Origin: Paenibacillus sedimenti
Lineage (GTDB): Bacteria; Bacillota; Bacilli; Paenibacillales; NBRC-103111
NCBI RefSeq assembly: GCF_014534655.1
Contig: NZ_JACVVD010000005.1
Coordinates: 372,001-436,000 of the forward strand
DNA: 64,000 nucleotides
Reading direction: 5' to 3'
How positions within the stretch are numbered: the stretch's first letter is position 1; the number at the start of each line of letters is the position of its first letter. Made by a program: the position numbers and the translations under genes. This document shows positions 1 to 8,012 of this stretch, piece after piece. The notes under the pieces were generated by a model that saw nothing but the letters and a program-made list of their open reading frames with translations, searched no databases and was not told the DNA's origin.

Positions 1-1098
1 GAGATTGGAACTGTATATAGCAGTACAGCATCTCTTATGGACAGAACCCTGCTGAATTATGCGCTGAATGAAGCAGCGGCACTTGACAAGGCGCTTTATA
101 ACGAAACGAGCTGGCAAGCTCTTGAGACAGCGGTCACAAACGCAAAAGCCTTGGCTGCAGATGCGGCTCAAGATGCCATTGACGCAGCGACTGCACAGCT
201 TCTGAACAAGCTTGAGGCACTGAACTCGGCTCCGGTCTTCACACCGATCCCGGCCAAGACGGTAGAAGCAGGCACCAGCGTTACCTTCTCCGTAGTTGCG
301 GTAGATAAGGATGCAGATGCTTTAACCTACAGCTCATCCAATTTGCCTCTCGGAGCTTCCTTCAATACGCAAACCGGTCAATTTGCTTGGACGCCGAATA
401 TGCCCGGCAACTATGGTGTGACGTTTGCCGTGTACGATGCAAGAGGAGCAACAGCGGCCATGACGGTCGACATCCAGGTGGTTGACACGATCGCGCCGAC
501 AACGATTGATGACGCCCCGCAAAACTGGGTCAATCATGATGTTGCGGTGAATCTGACCGCAAGCGACAGCGGTTCCGGCGTAGCGGCGACTTATTATACC
601 TTGGATGGCGGTGTTCAGCAGACAGGAACGACTGTTAACATCACGGAGGAAGGCATTCATTCACTCGTCTATTGGAGTGTGGATCATGCCGGCAACGTGG
701 AAACGGTGCACACGGTACCGATCCATATCGATAAATCGGCGCCGACTCTGAATGTCGTGCCCGATAAGACGGAGCTTTGGCCGCCGAATCATATGCTTGT
801 TTCGGTTACTGCGGGAGTTTACGGAAGTGATAACATCTCAGGAATCGATTCGATCGTACTGATCTCGATTACGAGTAACGAACCGGATCAAGGGACGGAA
901 TCTGAAGATCAACCGAACGATATTCAAAATGCCGAGTACGGTACTCTGGATCAATCCTTCAGTTTACGTGCTGAAAGATCAGATAAGGGAACAGGTCGTA
1001 TCTATCTCATAACCTACACGGCAACCGACAAAGCGGGCAACAAAACGGTTACAACGGTTACTCTCACCGTACCACATGATCGGTCGGATAAAAAGTAA
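1..1098 (+). CDS. Secreted Ig-like/FIVAR-type multidomain protein, 3' part
   Basis: The reading frame is open from the first base of the window and ends in TAA at 1098, so this is the C-terminal part (365 codons) of a larger protein. An alanine-rich helical stretch near the start (ALDKALYNETSWQALETA) looks like a FIVAR module. It is followed by a putative Ig/cadherin-like domain (APVFTPIPAKTVEAG to the VDIQVVD region) and a domain rich in 'SGVAATYYTLDGG' and 'VDHAGN' motifs, resembling the Ig-like/OmpL47-type repeats of surface glycosidases. No catalytic domain, SLH repeat or sortase motif lies in the visible part. Such modules usually trail extracellular carbohydrate-active enzymes, so the missing upstream part probably holds the enzyme; that is inference. 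Confidence 0.75.
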   Translation, partial: EIGTVYSSTASLMDRTLLNYALNEAAALDKALYNETSWQALETAVTNAKALAADAAQDAIDAATAQLLNKLEALNSAPVFTPIPAKTVEAGTSVTFSVVAVDKDADALTYSSSNLPLGASFNTQTGQFAWTPNMPGNYGVTFAVYDARGATAAMTVDIQVVDTIAPTTIDDAPQNWVNHDVAVNLTASDSGSGVAATYYTLDGGVQQTGTTVNITEEGIHSLVYWSVDHAGNVETVHTVPIHIDKSAPTLNVVPDKTELWPPNHMLVSVTAGVYGSDNISGIDSIVLISITSNEPDQGTESEDQPNDIQNAEYGTLDQSFSLRAERSDKGTGRIYLITYTATDKAGNKTVTTVTLTVPHDRSDKK

Positions 1099-1138
1099 AA
1101 GAACCTTCTTAGGTTGCATCTAGTGAAGAAAAGATCGA

Positions 1139-1170
1139 AAGCCCCCAATCGGTATAACTTGGGGGCTTCT
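1139..1170 (+). terminator. Rho-independent terminator
   Basis: AAGCCCCCAA (1139-1148) pairs perfectly with TTGGGGGCTT (1159-1168) around a 10-nt loop and is followed by a short T-rich tail. It lies about 40 nt after the stop of the Ig-domain gene. Confidence 0.85.
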
Positions 1171-1244
1171 TTCATTCAAGAGAAGAGAATAAAACAGTGG
1201 AGTCAGCTATCCTCAGGCTTAAATTAGCTAAGGACAGCCGCTTT

Positions 1245-2732
1245 TTATTTCAAGCGAATCTTCAGGACATATAATGACAGGGGTTCCAGTTCGATGACGC
1301 CGGAGCCCGTCGTTTCGAAATCCTTGACTCGAAGTCGCGCAGGCTCGGCAAAAGTATTCATAGCTTCGATCTCCCTATCTCCGAACAGTTGTCCGCTGAT
1401 GGTATCGATCTGTTCGTCCGTAATCCCGATATCCACCGTGTGATGGTTTTCATGGTCTCGGTTGATGATATTGAGAATAACCGTGCGGTTGTTCTCATCA
1501 TAGCTAGCAGATGTATCCAGCAACTGCACTTCCTTGTAATAGGATCCTTGATATGTGCTGCCGCCGTTCCAGACATCAACGGCCGTCATGTCTCTATTGG
1601 CTAAGAACATCTCCTGAACGTAAGAAACACCCTGACGGTAGAAGCCAGTTCCACCGCTCTCGGTTACCATGGCCGGAATCGTATTCACCAGTTGTGCCAT
1701 ATTGGACAAGGTGGCAACGTCGCTGTTTCTCACAAAGATATTAAAGTAAGAACCGACAAGCAAGCTGTCGCTCACATTGAAAGGCACCATATGGTCAGCT
1801 TCATGGCGGTACCATGGATTATACTCATCCAGGGCAATGCCGATGGTTTTGAACTTGTTATGCTTATGGTTGATCAGACGAATATCTTCCCTCATGATCC
1901 GATAAGCATCTTCGAGCAAGGTCATAAATTCGGACAGGAAATAGTGGGTTTTAACTGGCCCCCATTCCTGCCATGTATCCCTTACGCTGTCCTTATAGTC
2001 GTTGCCGATATAATCGTGAATGTTGATGTAATCGATATAGTCGTAGAGCGCGTCAAGAATGTCCCGGTTCCAATTATCATGAGGAAAATCAATAGGAAAA
2101 TGCGCACCGCAGAATACAAGCTTGATCGTAGGATCAGCGAACTTCATGGCCATCGCAAACTCTCTTGCCTTTTTGATATAATCCTGAGGTGTCTCCGTAT
2201 ATCCGAGTTCCCAAGGTGCACTGATTTCATTGCCGAGAGCCCAATATTTTACGTTATAGGGTTCGGGACTTCCATTTGCTATCCGCTTGTCCGCCCACCT
2301 GGAGCCCGCTTTCCCGTTGCAATATTCGACCCAATTCATAGCCTCTTCCGCTGTCCCGGTACCCATATTGACACAGATAAAGGGCTCTGCTCCAATTTTA
2401 TTGCACCATTTGATAAACTCGTCCGTACCAAAATGGTTGGAAGCTGGATAGCCTTTATAGCGAGTAAGAGGTCTGTTGGCCTTATCGCCGATCCCATCTT
2501 CGAAATGGTAAAAAGGAGCGTAACATCCTCCAGGGAATCGCACATTGGAAATGCCCATGCTTTTGGAAGCTTCGATGACCTCTTTACGAAAACCGTCTTC
2601 GTCGGAGTTCCGACTGTCGGGATCGTAAACTCCGCCATAAATGCACCTGTCCAAATTTTCAATAAAATTACCGAAAATAAGCGGATTTACTTTTCCTACG
2701 ACTCGCTTCGGATTCACGATAATTCTGTTCAA
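1245..2732 (-). CDS. abfA: Alpha-L-arabinofuranosidase, GH51
   Basis: A 495-aa GH51 retaining alpha-L-arabinofuranosidase that removes terminal arabinose from arabinan or arabinoxylan fragments. The acid/base motif WALGNEI (Glu about 169) and the nucleophile motif IALDEYNPWY (Glu about 303) are both present, and the length is normal for the family. There is no signal peptide, so it is cytoplasmic and acts on imported oligosaccharides. An ATG lies two codons upstream at 2738, but the AGGGAGG site (2740-2746) abuts it; the TTG at 2732 has about 7 nt spacing from GGAGG and is the better start. It is divergent from an AraC regulator, which probably controls it. An imperfect hairpin at about 1203-1236 may end transcription on this strand, but it has no good T-run. 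Confidence 0.93.
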   Translation of the reverse strand: MNRIIVNPKRVVGKVNPLIFGNFIENLDRCIYGGVYDPDSRNSDEDGFRKEVIEASKSMGISNVRFPGGCYAPFYHFEDGIGDKANRPLTRYKGYPASNHFGTDEFIKWCNKIGAEPFICVNMGTGTAEEAMNWVEYCNGKAGSRWADKRIANGSPEPYNVKYWALGNEISAPWELGYTETPQDYIKKAREFAMAMKFADPTIKLVFCGAHFPIDFPHDNWNRDILDALYDYIDYINIHDYIGNDYKDSVRDTWQEWGPVKTHYFLSEFMTLLEDAYRIMREDIRLINHKHNKFKTIGIALDEYNPWYRHEADHMVPFNVSDSLLVGSYFNIFVRNSDVATLSNMAQLVNTIPAMVTESGGTGFYRQGVSYVQEMFLANRDMTAVDVWNGGSTYQGSYYKEVQLLDTSASYDENNRTVILNIINRDHENHHTVDIGITDEQIDTISGQLFGDREIEAMNTFAEPARLRVKDFETTGSGVIELEPLSLYVLKIRLK

Positions 2733-2878
2733 TGCCATTCCTCCCTAACTTACATTATTTACTGAAGTATTATCCTTTCTTTCTTTTGTACACATCCATT
2801 TTCTCGCTTAATATCCATTCGGTAAATGATATATAATAGAAAATAACTGATCTATTGTCCATAATTGAGGTGTTGAAA

Positions 2879-3682
2879 ATGATTCAGATCAAAAGATGCG
2901 GACATAACGTCGTCCACCCGAGTGGCTTTACCATCGACCGCCCATACGGCTCGGGGGATTATCTATTTCTTCTTTTTCGAAGCAAAATGGAGATAGAGAT
3001 TCGGGGGGAGATGGTTACGGTAGATAAAAATACGTATATCGTCTACCGAAAAGGGAGCAAACAGTTATATAAAGACTTCGAGCAGCCTATGGTTCATGAT
3101 TGGTTTCACTTCGATGCGGAGGATATGGAGGATTTTTGCGAGCGGCTTAACCTTCCATTTGATACTTTATTAGAGGCACGTGATCCTTTTTTTATTTCCA
3201 GAAAAGTGGGCGAAATTCAAGGAGAGCTCATTCATAACGGCAATTTTCGCCGTGAAATCATGGACGCCACTGTTCGCTGCCTGCTGATGAAGCTGAGCGA
3301 TCTGCGCAATCGTATCGAATCCAACAATCAAATCATTGCCTATTATGATCAATTCATCGCACTTCGCAATGAAATTTATCATTCACCTTCCGTTTCTTAT
3401 TCTATCGATGAGCTGGCTGCAAAGGTGAATATGAGCAGGTCCTATTTTCAATTACTGTATAAAGAGATTTTCGGAATATCCGTTATCCATGATGTGATCA
3501 ATAATCGGCTAGAATATGGGAAGTACTTGCTTGAGAATACAACCAGCGTGGTCAAAGAAATCGCGAGTCTGTGCGGGTATGAGAATGATGTCCACTTTAT
3601 GCGGCAGTTCAAAAAGTACATGGGTGCTACTCCGAGTCAATATCGCTCCACATACCGCAGTCCGAATTCAAAACGGGAGTAA
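2879..3682 (+). CDS. AraC-family regulator with cupin-like N-terminus
   Basis: A 267-aa AraC/XylS-type regulator. The N-terminal half (about 1-150) looks like a cupin sensing domain; the last 100 residues hold two helix-turn-helix motifs (YSIDELAAKVNMSRSYFQLLYKE and VVKEIASLCGYENDVHFMRQF) ending in the typical GATPSQYR. An earlier in-frame start exists at 2855, but GAGGTG at 2867-2872 is well spaced from the ATG at 2879. It is divergent from abfA with about 145 bp between them, so it most likely activates abfA in response to arabinose-type sugars. Confidence 0.9.
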   Translation: MIQIKRCGHNVVHPSGFTIDRPYGSGDYLFLLFRSKMEIEIRGEMVTVDKNTYIVYRKGSKQLYKDFEQPMVHDWFHFDAEDMEDFCERLNLPFDTLLEARDPFFISRKVGEIQGELIHNGNFRREIMDATVRCLLMKLSDLRNRIESNNQIIAYYDQFIALRNEIYHSPSVSYSIDELAAKVNMSRSYFQLLYKEIFGISVIHDVINNRLEYGKYLLENTTSVVKEIASLCGYENDVHFMRQFKKYMGATPSQYRSTYRSPNSKRE

Positions 3683-3735
3683 GCGAGCAGGGATCATCCT
3701 AGGTTTTATTGCGTTAAATAGAAAGGAACATTGTG

Positions 3736-4010
3736 ATGAGTTTATATATTTCAGGTTTTCTACTCGGTCTGTCACTTGTTTTAGAATAAGGAAAATTTTA
3801 GCATTAATCCGAACAGGGATATCCAAAGGTTTTTTACCCGCACTTATTTTCTCTTTAGGTTGTTCGGTCGGAGATATGATATTTGTTGTATTATCAGTAA
3901 CAGGCATAGCCTTTCTAATTCAATCAAGTACCATTTTTCAATGGGTTCTATGGATAGCCGGGACTGTTATGCTTCTCCTGCTTGCTTATCAGTCTTTTAG
4001 CCTTTATTAA
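3736..4010 (+). pseudogene. LysE-family exporter, frameshifted and truncated
   Basis: An ATG at 3736 behind GAAAGGA starts MSLYISGFLLGLSL, a typical LysE/RhtB N-terminus, but stops after 17 codons. From about 3790 another frame continues with IRTGISKGFLPALIFSLG and two hydrophobic segments up to 4010. Intact family members have about 200 residues; here about 105 codons remain in two frames and the C-terminal half is missing, so the gene is inactive. Confidence 0.75.
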
Positions 4011-4201
4011 TAGTAGAGGTGGAAGAATACTTGGTACAAAAATGTTGCGGAGTTTTTCTTTCATGGCAGGTAAATACTAGATTTTAGCGAAGCAAGAAAT
4101 ATCACGATTGAAAAATATCGAAGTATGGTCAACAGGAGGTTTATCGCAAGTGAATGAAAAGCGCCGAGAACTGATCTTCTAAGAGAGGAGGGATGTAGAT
4201 A
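4011..4201 (+). other. Gap with a short leader-like ORF
   Basis: No full gene. An AGGAGG at about 4134-4139 precedes a GTG at 4150 that opens a 10-codon ORF (VNEKRRELIF, stop TAA about 4180) ending 20 nt before the next gene. It may be a remnant of the broken exporter region, a chance ORF or a coupling leader. Confidence 0.3.
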
Positions 4202-5047
4202 ATGGCAGTGGAAATCAAAGATATCCTTTCCAAAAAAATTCTAAGCGAAGCCAAAGGTTACTTAGATATTGGATTTACCCATTCATTGAATCCGTACAGC
4301 GGCTGTGGATTTTCATGCAGCTATTGTTACGTAAGAGAAATGCCAATTCAAAAGTTCAAAGAGATTCCTTGGGGAGAATGGGTGGACATTAAAATAAATG
4401 CGGCAGAAAATTACCGGAATGAAGTTATCAACCTCCGTCGAAAAAACAAACCGGTGAATATTTTTATGTCCTCAGCGACCGACCCCTATCAACCGGTTGA
4501 ACGAAAGGCAGCCATTACGCGGCGGATTTTGGAAGCCATGGTCGACACGTCCCCTGATCTGCTTCAAATCCAGACAAGAAGCCCACTCGTTACAAGGGAT
4601 CTTGATTTGTTAATCAAGTTAAAAGAGAAATGCGAAGTCCTGGTATCAATGACGGTTGAAACAGACCGAGAGGATATCAAGCGGATTTTTGCTCCGAATG
4701 CACCTGGGATCAAACTGCGCCTAAAAGCTTTAAGAGAGATACATGAGGCCGGAATAGCGACACAGGCGTCTATTTCACCTGTATTACCGTTTACACCTGA
4801 TTTTCCAAAATTGTTGGAAGGCATCGTGGATCGTATCTGGATCGATACATTGAATATCGGGGATGGTTCAATGGGAAAACGTTCAGAGCAGCTAGGAATG
4901 CCTCAATTGTTTGAAGTACATGGTCTATCGGAGTGGTACCGAAGAGATATCCATGTAAGAGTCGAGAAGTATTTTAAGAAAAGTTTCCCTAGTGAGATGA
5001 TCCACGTTTCGAAAAATGAAGCTTTCCCAACGAATCGCTCCATTTGA
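4202..5047 (+). CDS. SPL-like radical SAM protein
   Basis: A 281-aa radical SAM protein of the SPL/Rv2578c-like family. It carries a Cys-x3-Cys-x2-Cys cluster (Cys35, Cys39, Cys42 in GCGFSCSYCYV) for the 4Fe-4S centre that cleaves S-adenosylmethionine, followed by the family motif MSSATDPYQPVE. The true spore photoproduct lyase is larger and diverges here; the substrate of this subfamily is unknown. The ATG follows GAGAGGAGGG about 10 nt upstream. It is immediately followed by a marR-type gene whose -35 element overlaps this stop codon, so the two are not obviously one operon. Confidence 0.8.
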   Translation: MAVEIKDILSKKILSEAKGYLDIGFTHSLNPYSGCGFSCSYCYVREMPIQKFKEIPWGEWVDIKINAAENYRNEVINLRRKNKPVNIFMSSATDPYQPVERKAAITRRILEAMVDTSPDLLQIQTRSPLVTRDLDLLIKLKEKCEVLVSMTVETDREDIKRIFAPNAPGIKLRLKALREIHEAGIATQASISPVLPFTPDFPKLLEGIVDRIWIDTLNIGDGSMGKRSEQLGMPQLFEVHGLSEWYRRDIHVRVEKYFKKSFPSEMIHVSKNEAFPTNRSI

Positions 5048-5072
5048 CATTACTTAGATGTCGAACTATAAT
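5044..5072 (+). promoter_or_regulatory. SigA promoter with MarR operator in the spacer
   Basis: TTGACA (5044-5049), a 17-nt spacer and TATAAT (5067-5072) form a perfect vegetative promoter. The spacer holds TTAGATGTCGAA (5054-5065), a near copy of the perfect inverted repeat TTAGATGTCTAA found after the marR gene. This placement suggests autorepression by the encoded MarR protein. Confidence 0.8.
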
Positions 5073-5078
5073 TAACGC

Positions 5079-5519
5079 ATGATAAAAGGAAATGCAATCT
5101 CACTCATTAGCCACATCAGAGATGCCGTGAATAAATTAATCATCTCGGAACTCGAAAAGCATGGAATCGAAGGGATAGTTCCTTCTCATGGGGATATTTT
5201 AACGTATCTGTATAAACAAAAAAACGTAACCATGAAGGAACTAGCTGAGCACATCCATAGAACCAAACCAACTGTCACAGTACTCGTAAACAAACTGGTT
5301 GAGTTCGGTTATGTAATTAGAGAAAAGGAAATTAGTGATAACAGAATAACCTATATTAAGCTCACTAAGAAAGGGATCGAATTAAAACCTATTTTCGAAG
5401 AAGTATCATCCCGCATAAGGGAAGTCATGTATGGAGGGTTCTCAGAGAAGGAAGGAGAGCAATTTGAGTCCGTTCTTGAGAATCTACTGCAAAGATTTAA
5501 TTGCACCTCTCTTAAATAG
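5079..5519 (+). CDS. MarR-family transcriptional regulator
   Basis: A 146-aa MarR-type winged-helix repressor. The recognition region is VTMKELAEHIHRTKPTVTVLVNKLVEFGYV and the wing is IREKEISDNRITYIKLTKKG. The ATG lies only 7 nt after the -10 element of its own promoter and has no Shine-Dalgarno sequence, so the mRNA is probably leaderless. The operator-like motif in the promoter and its perfect copy before the next gene suggest that it represses both itself and the SnoaL-like gene. Confidence 0.9.
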   Translation: MIKGNAISLISHIRDAVNKLIISELEKHGIEGIVPSHGDILTYLYKQKNVTMKELAEHIHRTKPTVTVLVNKLVEFGYVIREKEISDNRITYIKLTKKGIELKPIFEEVSSRIREVMYGGFSEKEGEQFESVLENLLQRFNCTSLK

Positions 5520-5526
5520 AGGTGCA
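5502..5526 (+). terminator. Hairpin overlapping the marR stop codon
   Basis: TGCACCTCT (5502-5510) pairs with AGAGGTGCA (5518-5526) across a 7-nt loop. The stop codon is at the start of the 3' arm. There is no T-run after it, so it may be a weak terminator or an mRNA 3'-end structure. Confidence 0.5.
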
Positions 5527-5542
5527 TTAAATAAAATTAAAG

Positions 5543-5554
5543 TTAGATGTCTAA
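5543..5554. promoter_or_regulatory. MarR-type operator, perfect inverted repeat
   Basis: TTAGA-TG-TCTAA is a perfect inverted repeat about 64 bp before the SnoaL-like gene and nearly identical to the motif in the marR promoter spacer (5054-5065). It is inferred to be the second binding site of the MarR protein. Confidence 0.6.
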
Positions 5555-5617
5555 TTGCTTTCGAGGGCGTTTGACTTAGCAATCAAAAACAATAGGAGTT
5601 TTGAAAGGAGTTTCACC

Positions 5618-6037
5618 ATGACACTTGAAACCAACAAACATCAGATGCACCTGTTTACAGATTTCATTAATACCCCAAGCGAGAAGCTCGCAGAAGAGCT
5701 CATCGCCCCGGATGCGATCTTCCATGTCCCAGGACAGGCAGAGCCGATGCAGGGTCCGGCTGGATATCTCGCAATCATTGGAATGATGCGAGGTGGCTTT
5801 CCTGATATCCAATGGACGCTAGAGGAGATGGTTGCCGAAGGGGATAAGGTGGCTGCACGCTTCATAATGCGAGGCACACACCTAGGCACTTTCTTTGGTT
5901 TCCCGCCGACAACGAAGACCATCAAGGTGCAGGCAATGAATTTCTACCGATTTACCGGTGGGCAAATCGTTGAAGAACATGGGCAACCCGATATGCTTGG
6001 GTTGCTTCAACAGATCGGAGCTGTGCCAACAGCATAA
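5618..6037 (+). CDS. SnoaL-like ester cyclase-family protein
   Basis: A 139-aa SnoaL-like protein (NTF2-like alpha+beta barrel). Family features are the IAPDAIFHVPGQ segment, the GPAGYLAIIGMMRGGFPDIQWTLE core and the AARFIMRGTH strand, followed by GTFFGFPPTTKTI and EEHGQPD. Members include polyketide cyclases and many small detoxification or stress proteins; the substrate cannot be read from sequence. AAAGGAG lies 8-9 nt before the ATG at 5618. Its neighbour MarR probably represses it, which is a common arrangement for genes induced by reactive or aromatic compounds. Confidence 0.85.
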   Translation: MTLETNKHQMHLFTDFINTPSEKLAEELIAPDAIFHVPGQAEPMQGPAGYLAIIGMMRGGFPDIQWTLEEMVAEGDKVAARFIMRGTHLGTFFGFPPTTKTIKVQAMNFYRFTGGQIVEEHGQPDMLGLLQQIGAVPTA

Positions 6038-6090
6038 ACGGGATGCTTCCTAAACAATACAATTATTCCTATAGGAACGATAGCTGAATA

Positions 6091-6137
6091 AAAAGACAGT
6101 CAACGACTTTTAAACTGAAGTCATTGACTGTCTTTTT
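6091..6137 (+). terminator. Rho-independent terminator
   Basis: AAAAGACAGTCA...GACTT (6091-6109) pairs with AAGTC...TGACTGTCTTTT (6118-6136), with one small internal mismatch, and ends in six T. It closes the SnoaL transcript and, because of the A-run on the 5' side, may work in both directions. Confidence 0.85.
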
Positions 6138-6558
6138 TAGCAAATTTTGGTATATCACCTTCATCAGTACTTTGTAATTGTAGGTTATACCTGCTCTTAT
6201 GTAATTCATTAGGTAGGACTAAACTCCCATGAAAATTAAAAAGCACTGGTTGTTAAAAAACGGAAGCAATGATGGAGTTAATCCGAAAAAGCTTAAGAAT
6301 GAACGATGACGAGTTTAATAAAGAACTGCTGTTAGCCTACGTTCATCAAAGTCCGGTTCATATTTTGGAACTGTCGCTCTAAAATATGAAGAGATTATTA
6401 AGGCTTTACCGGAGCAATATGTTTAGATTCAAGGCTCAGCAAAAAATTCGCCGTTCAGGTGATTACGCTAACGATAGTGAAGGAGTTTGCCTTGCGGCAG
6501 CTCCTCTTATTGATCATTCAACGGGCAGGATTGCGTGGGAACTTAATCCTGTACCTCG
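6138..6558 (+). other. Degraded region without a recognisable gene
   Basis: Only short open stretches in different frames are seen: a 36-codon ORF from ATG 6271 (starting MELIRKSLRMNDDEF, stop about 6381), a following stretch ending KALPEQYV at about 6426, and a third frame (FRFKAQQKIRR... PVPR) ending at the TGA that overlaps the next ATG at 6559. The pattern suggests remnants of one or two frameshifted genes of unknown family. Confidence 0.35.
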
Positions 6559-6750
6559 ATGATTGTGGGGCAGCTGGAAAAAGAAGCTACTGGAGCGCCT
6601 ATTATCTATCATAATAACGAACTTCTTACCCAATTCTTCGGATACGAGAAGGAGAAAAAGAGATCGCAGTTGAAGTTTGGCGTGCATAGGTTCCCGACCG
6701 TAAGAGGTTCGAGTTATGTACTCATTTTCGATGATGAGGTAGATGGATAA
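6559..6750 (+). CDS. Small hypothetical protein, possibly a remnant
   Basis: A 63-aa ORF starting MIVGQLEKEATGAPIIYHN. Its ATG overlaps the stop of an open frame just upstream (ATGA), which would allow translational coupling, but there is no convincing Shine-Dalgarno sequence. No family was recognised and no membrane segment or signal peptide is seen. It sits at the end of a degraded region and is followed by a terminator, so it could also be the tail of a broken gene. Confidence 0.35.
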   Translation: MIVGQLEKEATGAPIIYHNNELLTQFFGYEKEKKRSQLKFGVHRFPTVRGSSYVLIFDDEVDG

Positions 6751-6775
6751 ACACGATAGTCACCTAGAGGTACAA

Positions 6776-6808
6776 ACCGAAGTTGAATGTCAACTTCGGT
6801 TATTTTTT
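6776..6808 (+). terminator. Rho-independent terminator
   Basis: ACCGAAGTTG (6776-6785) pairs perfectly with CAACTTCGGT (6791-6800) around a 5-nt loop and is followed by TATTTTTTAT. It insulates the following catabolic operon from upstream transcription. Confidence 0.9.
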
Positions 6809-6812
6809 ATTA

Positions 6813-6870
6813 AGAAAGCGATTGCAAATTTATAAATCATGTTATACAATTAGTTTGTCAACTTAGTTGA
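6813..6870 (+). promoter_or_regulatory. Operon promoter with cre-like site and inverted-repeat operator
   Basis: TTGCAA (6822-6827), a 17-nt spacer and TACAAT (6845-6850) form a good vegetative promoter. AGAAAGCGATTGCA (6813-6826) matches the CcpA cre consensus at 12 of 14 positions and overlaps the -35 element. TCAACT-T-AGTTGA (6858-6870) is a perfect inverted repeat at the predicted transcription start. This suggests carbon catabolite repression plus a dedicated repressor whose gene is not obvious nearby. Confidence 0.65.
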
Positions 6871-6955
6871 ATTATAAGAAAAAAGGTTTAACTTAAGTAA
6901 ATGCTGTTGATTTAGCCGAAAGTTCAAACAAAACTATTAAGGAGTGGAAGCGACA

Positions 6956-7951
6956 ATGAAAAAGTACAAAGTGGGTATTGTGGGAGCAGGCGGTGTTACC
7001 GAATTACATTTCGTGGGGTACAAAGATCATCCGGAGCGAATCGAGATAACCGCATTATGCGATCCAAATCCCGAGGCGCTCCATGCTAAAGCTGATAAAT
7101 ATGGTGTGCCGCAGCGGTTTACCGATTTGCAAGACTTTATCCAAAATAGTGGAATCGACGTTGCTATCGTGTGTACACCTACTTCCATCCGTAAGCAAAT
7201 CGTATTTCCGCTGATCGAAGCAGGCTTGCCGGTATTCGTTGAAAAGCCATTTTCCGATACGTTAGCTGAAGCAACCGAAATTACGGAAAAGGCCAAAAAG
7301 CATGGTGTACCCGTTTCGGTCAATCAAAACTTCAGACGCCATTTTCCATTCGAATTAGTAAAGGAGAAGGTAGCGGAAGGTTTGATCGGCAAAGTTACAT
7401 CCATTCTATTTTCCAATCTGCATTTTAGGCAGGATAGTGGTTGGCGGTTGGATTGTGAACGTCATGCACTTTCGGTTATGGGTATTCACTGGTTTGACGG
7501 TTTCCGGCAAATTCTTGGAAGCGAAGCTGTCTCGGTTGTTTGTCAAAACCGTTCCTCATCGGCTATTAATTGCGCAGGGGAAACTGATGCCACCGTTCAA
7601 ATCGTTTACGAAAATAACGCCGTAGCGACTTATGTCCAAAGCTTCTCATCAGCTTATAACAAAGCGGAATTAATCGTAATCGGGGAAACCGGTACAATCG
7701 TCAATGGCCATGGAACCGTAAGCTTATACCGCAAAGGCGTGAAAGAGCCTGAAGCCACTTGGGAAAACAACATTTCAAGAGAAGTTGCAACCTACGAAGG
7801 CTTAAACCAATTGCTCGTTTCCTTGGAAACCGGCGTGGAAGCGCCAAACAGCTCCGAAGACAATTTGAAAACAGTTACTGTTCTCGATGCTGCCTATTTG
7901 TCTGCAAAAGAACAACGGATTGTTCATTTAAAGCAAGGTGTAATGGTGTAA
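6956..7951 (+). CDS. Gfo/Idh/MocA-family oxidoreductase
   Basis: A 331-aa NAD(P)-dependent dehydrogenase of the Gfo/Idh/MocA type. The N-terminal Rossmann fold has VGIVGAGGVTELH (about 6-18), and the conserved EKPF motif with the nearby VNQNFRRHFP segment marks the active-site side. The C-terminal alpha/beta domain binds the substrate, normally a sugar, inositol or sugar acid. A GTG at 6944 is in frame, but GGAG at 6941-6944 is correctly spaced only for the ATG at 6956. It is the first gene of a nine-gene operon with an ABC sugar importer and TIM-barrel enzymes, so it probably starts degradation of the imported compound by oxidation. Confidence 0.9.
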   Translation: MKKYKVGIVGAGGVTELHFVGYKDHPERIEITALCDPNPEALHAKADKYGVPQRFTDLQDFIQNSGIDVAIVCTPTSIRKQIVFPLIEAGLPVFVEKPFSDTLAEATEITEKAKKHGVPVSVNQNFRRHFPFELVKEKVAEGLIGKVTSILFSNLHFRQDSGWRLDCERHALSVMGIHWFDGFRQILGSEAVSVVCQNRSSSAINCAGETDATVQIVYENNAVATYVQSFSSAYNKAELIVIGETGTIVNGHGTVSLYRKGVKEPEATWENNISREVATYEGLNQLLVSLETGVEAPNSSEDNLKTVTVLDAAYLSAKEQRIVHLKQGVMV

Positions 7952-8012
7952 TCTCGTGCTGTACATATTAATTAACGCTTCAAAAAATTGATTGAAGTGG
8001 AAGGTAAACATT

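Noticed and set aside
1692..2765. A 357-codon plus-strand ORF over the GH51 gene
   Set aside because: It is the antisense shadow of a clear GH51 enzyme with catalytic motifs; no family resemblance and no suitable ribosome site.
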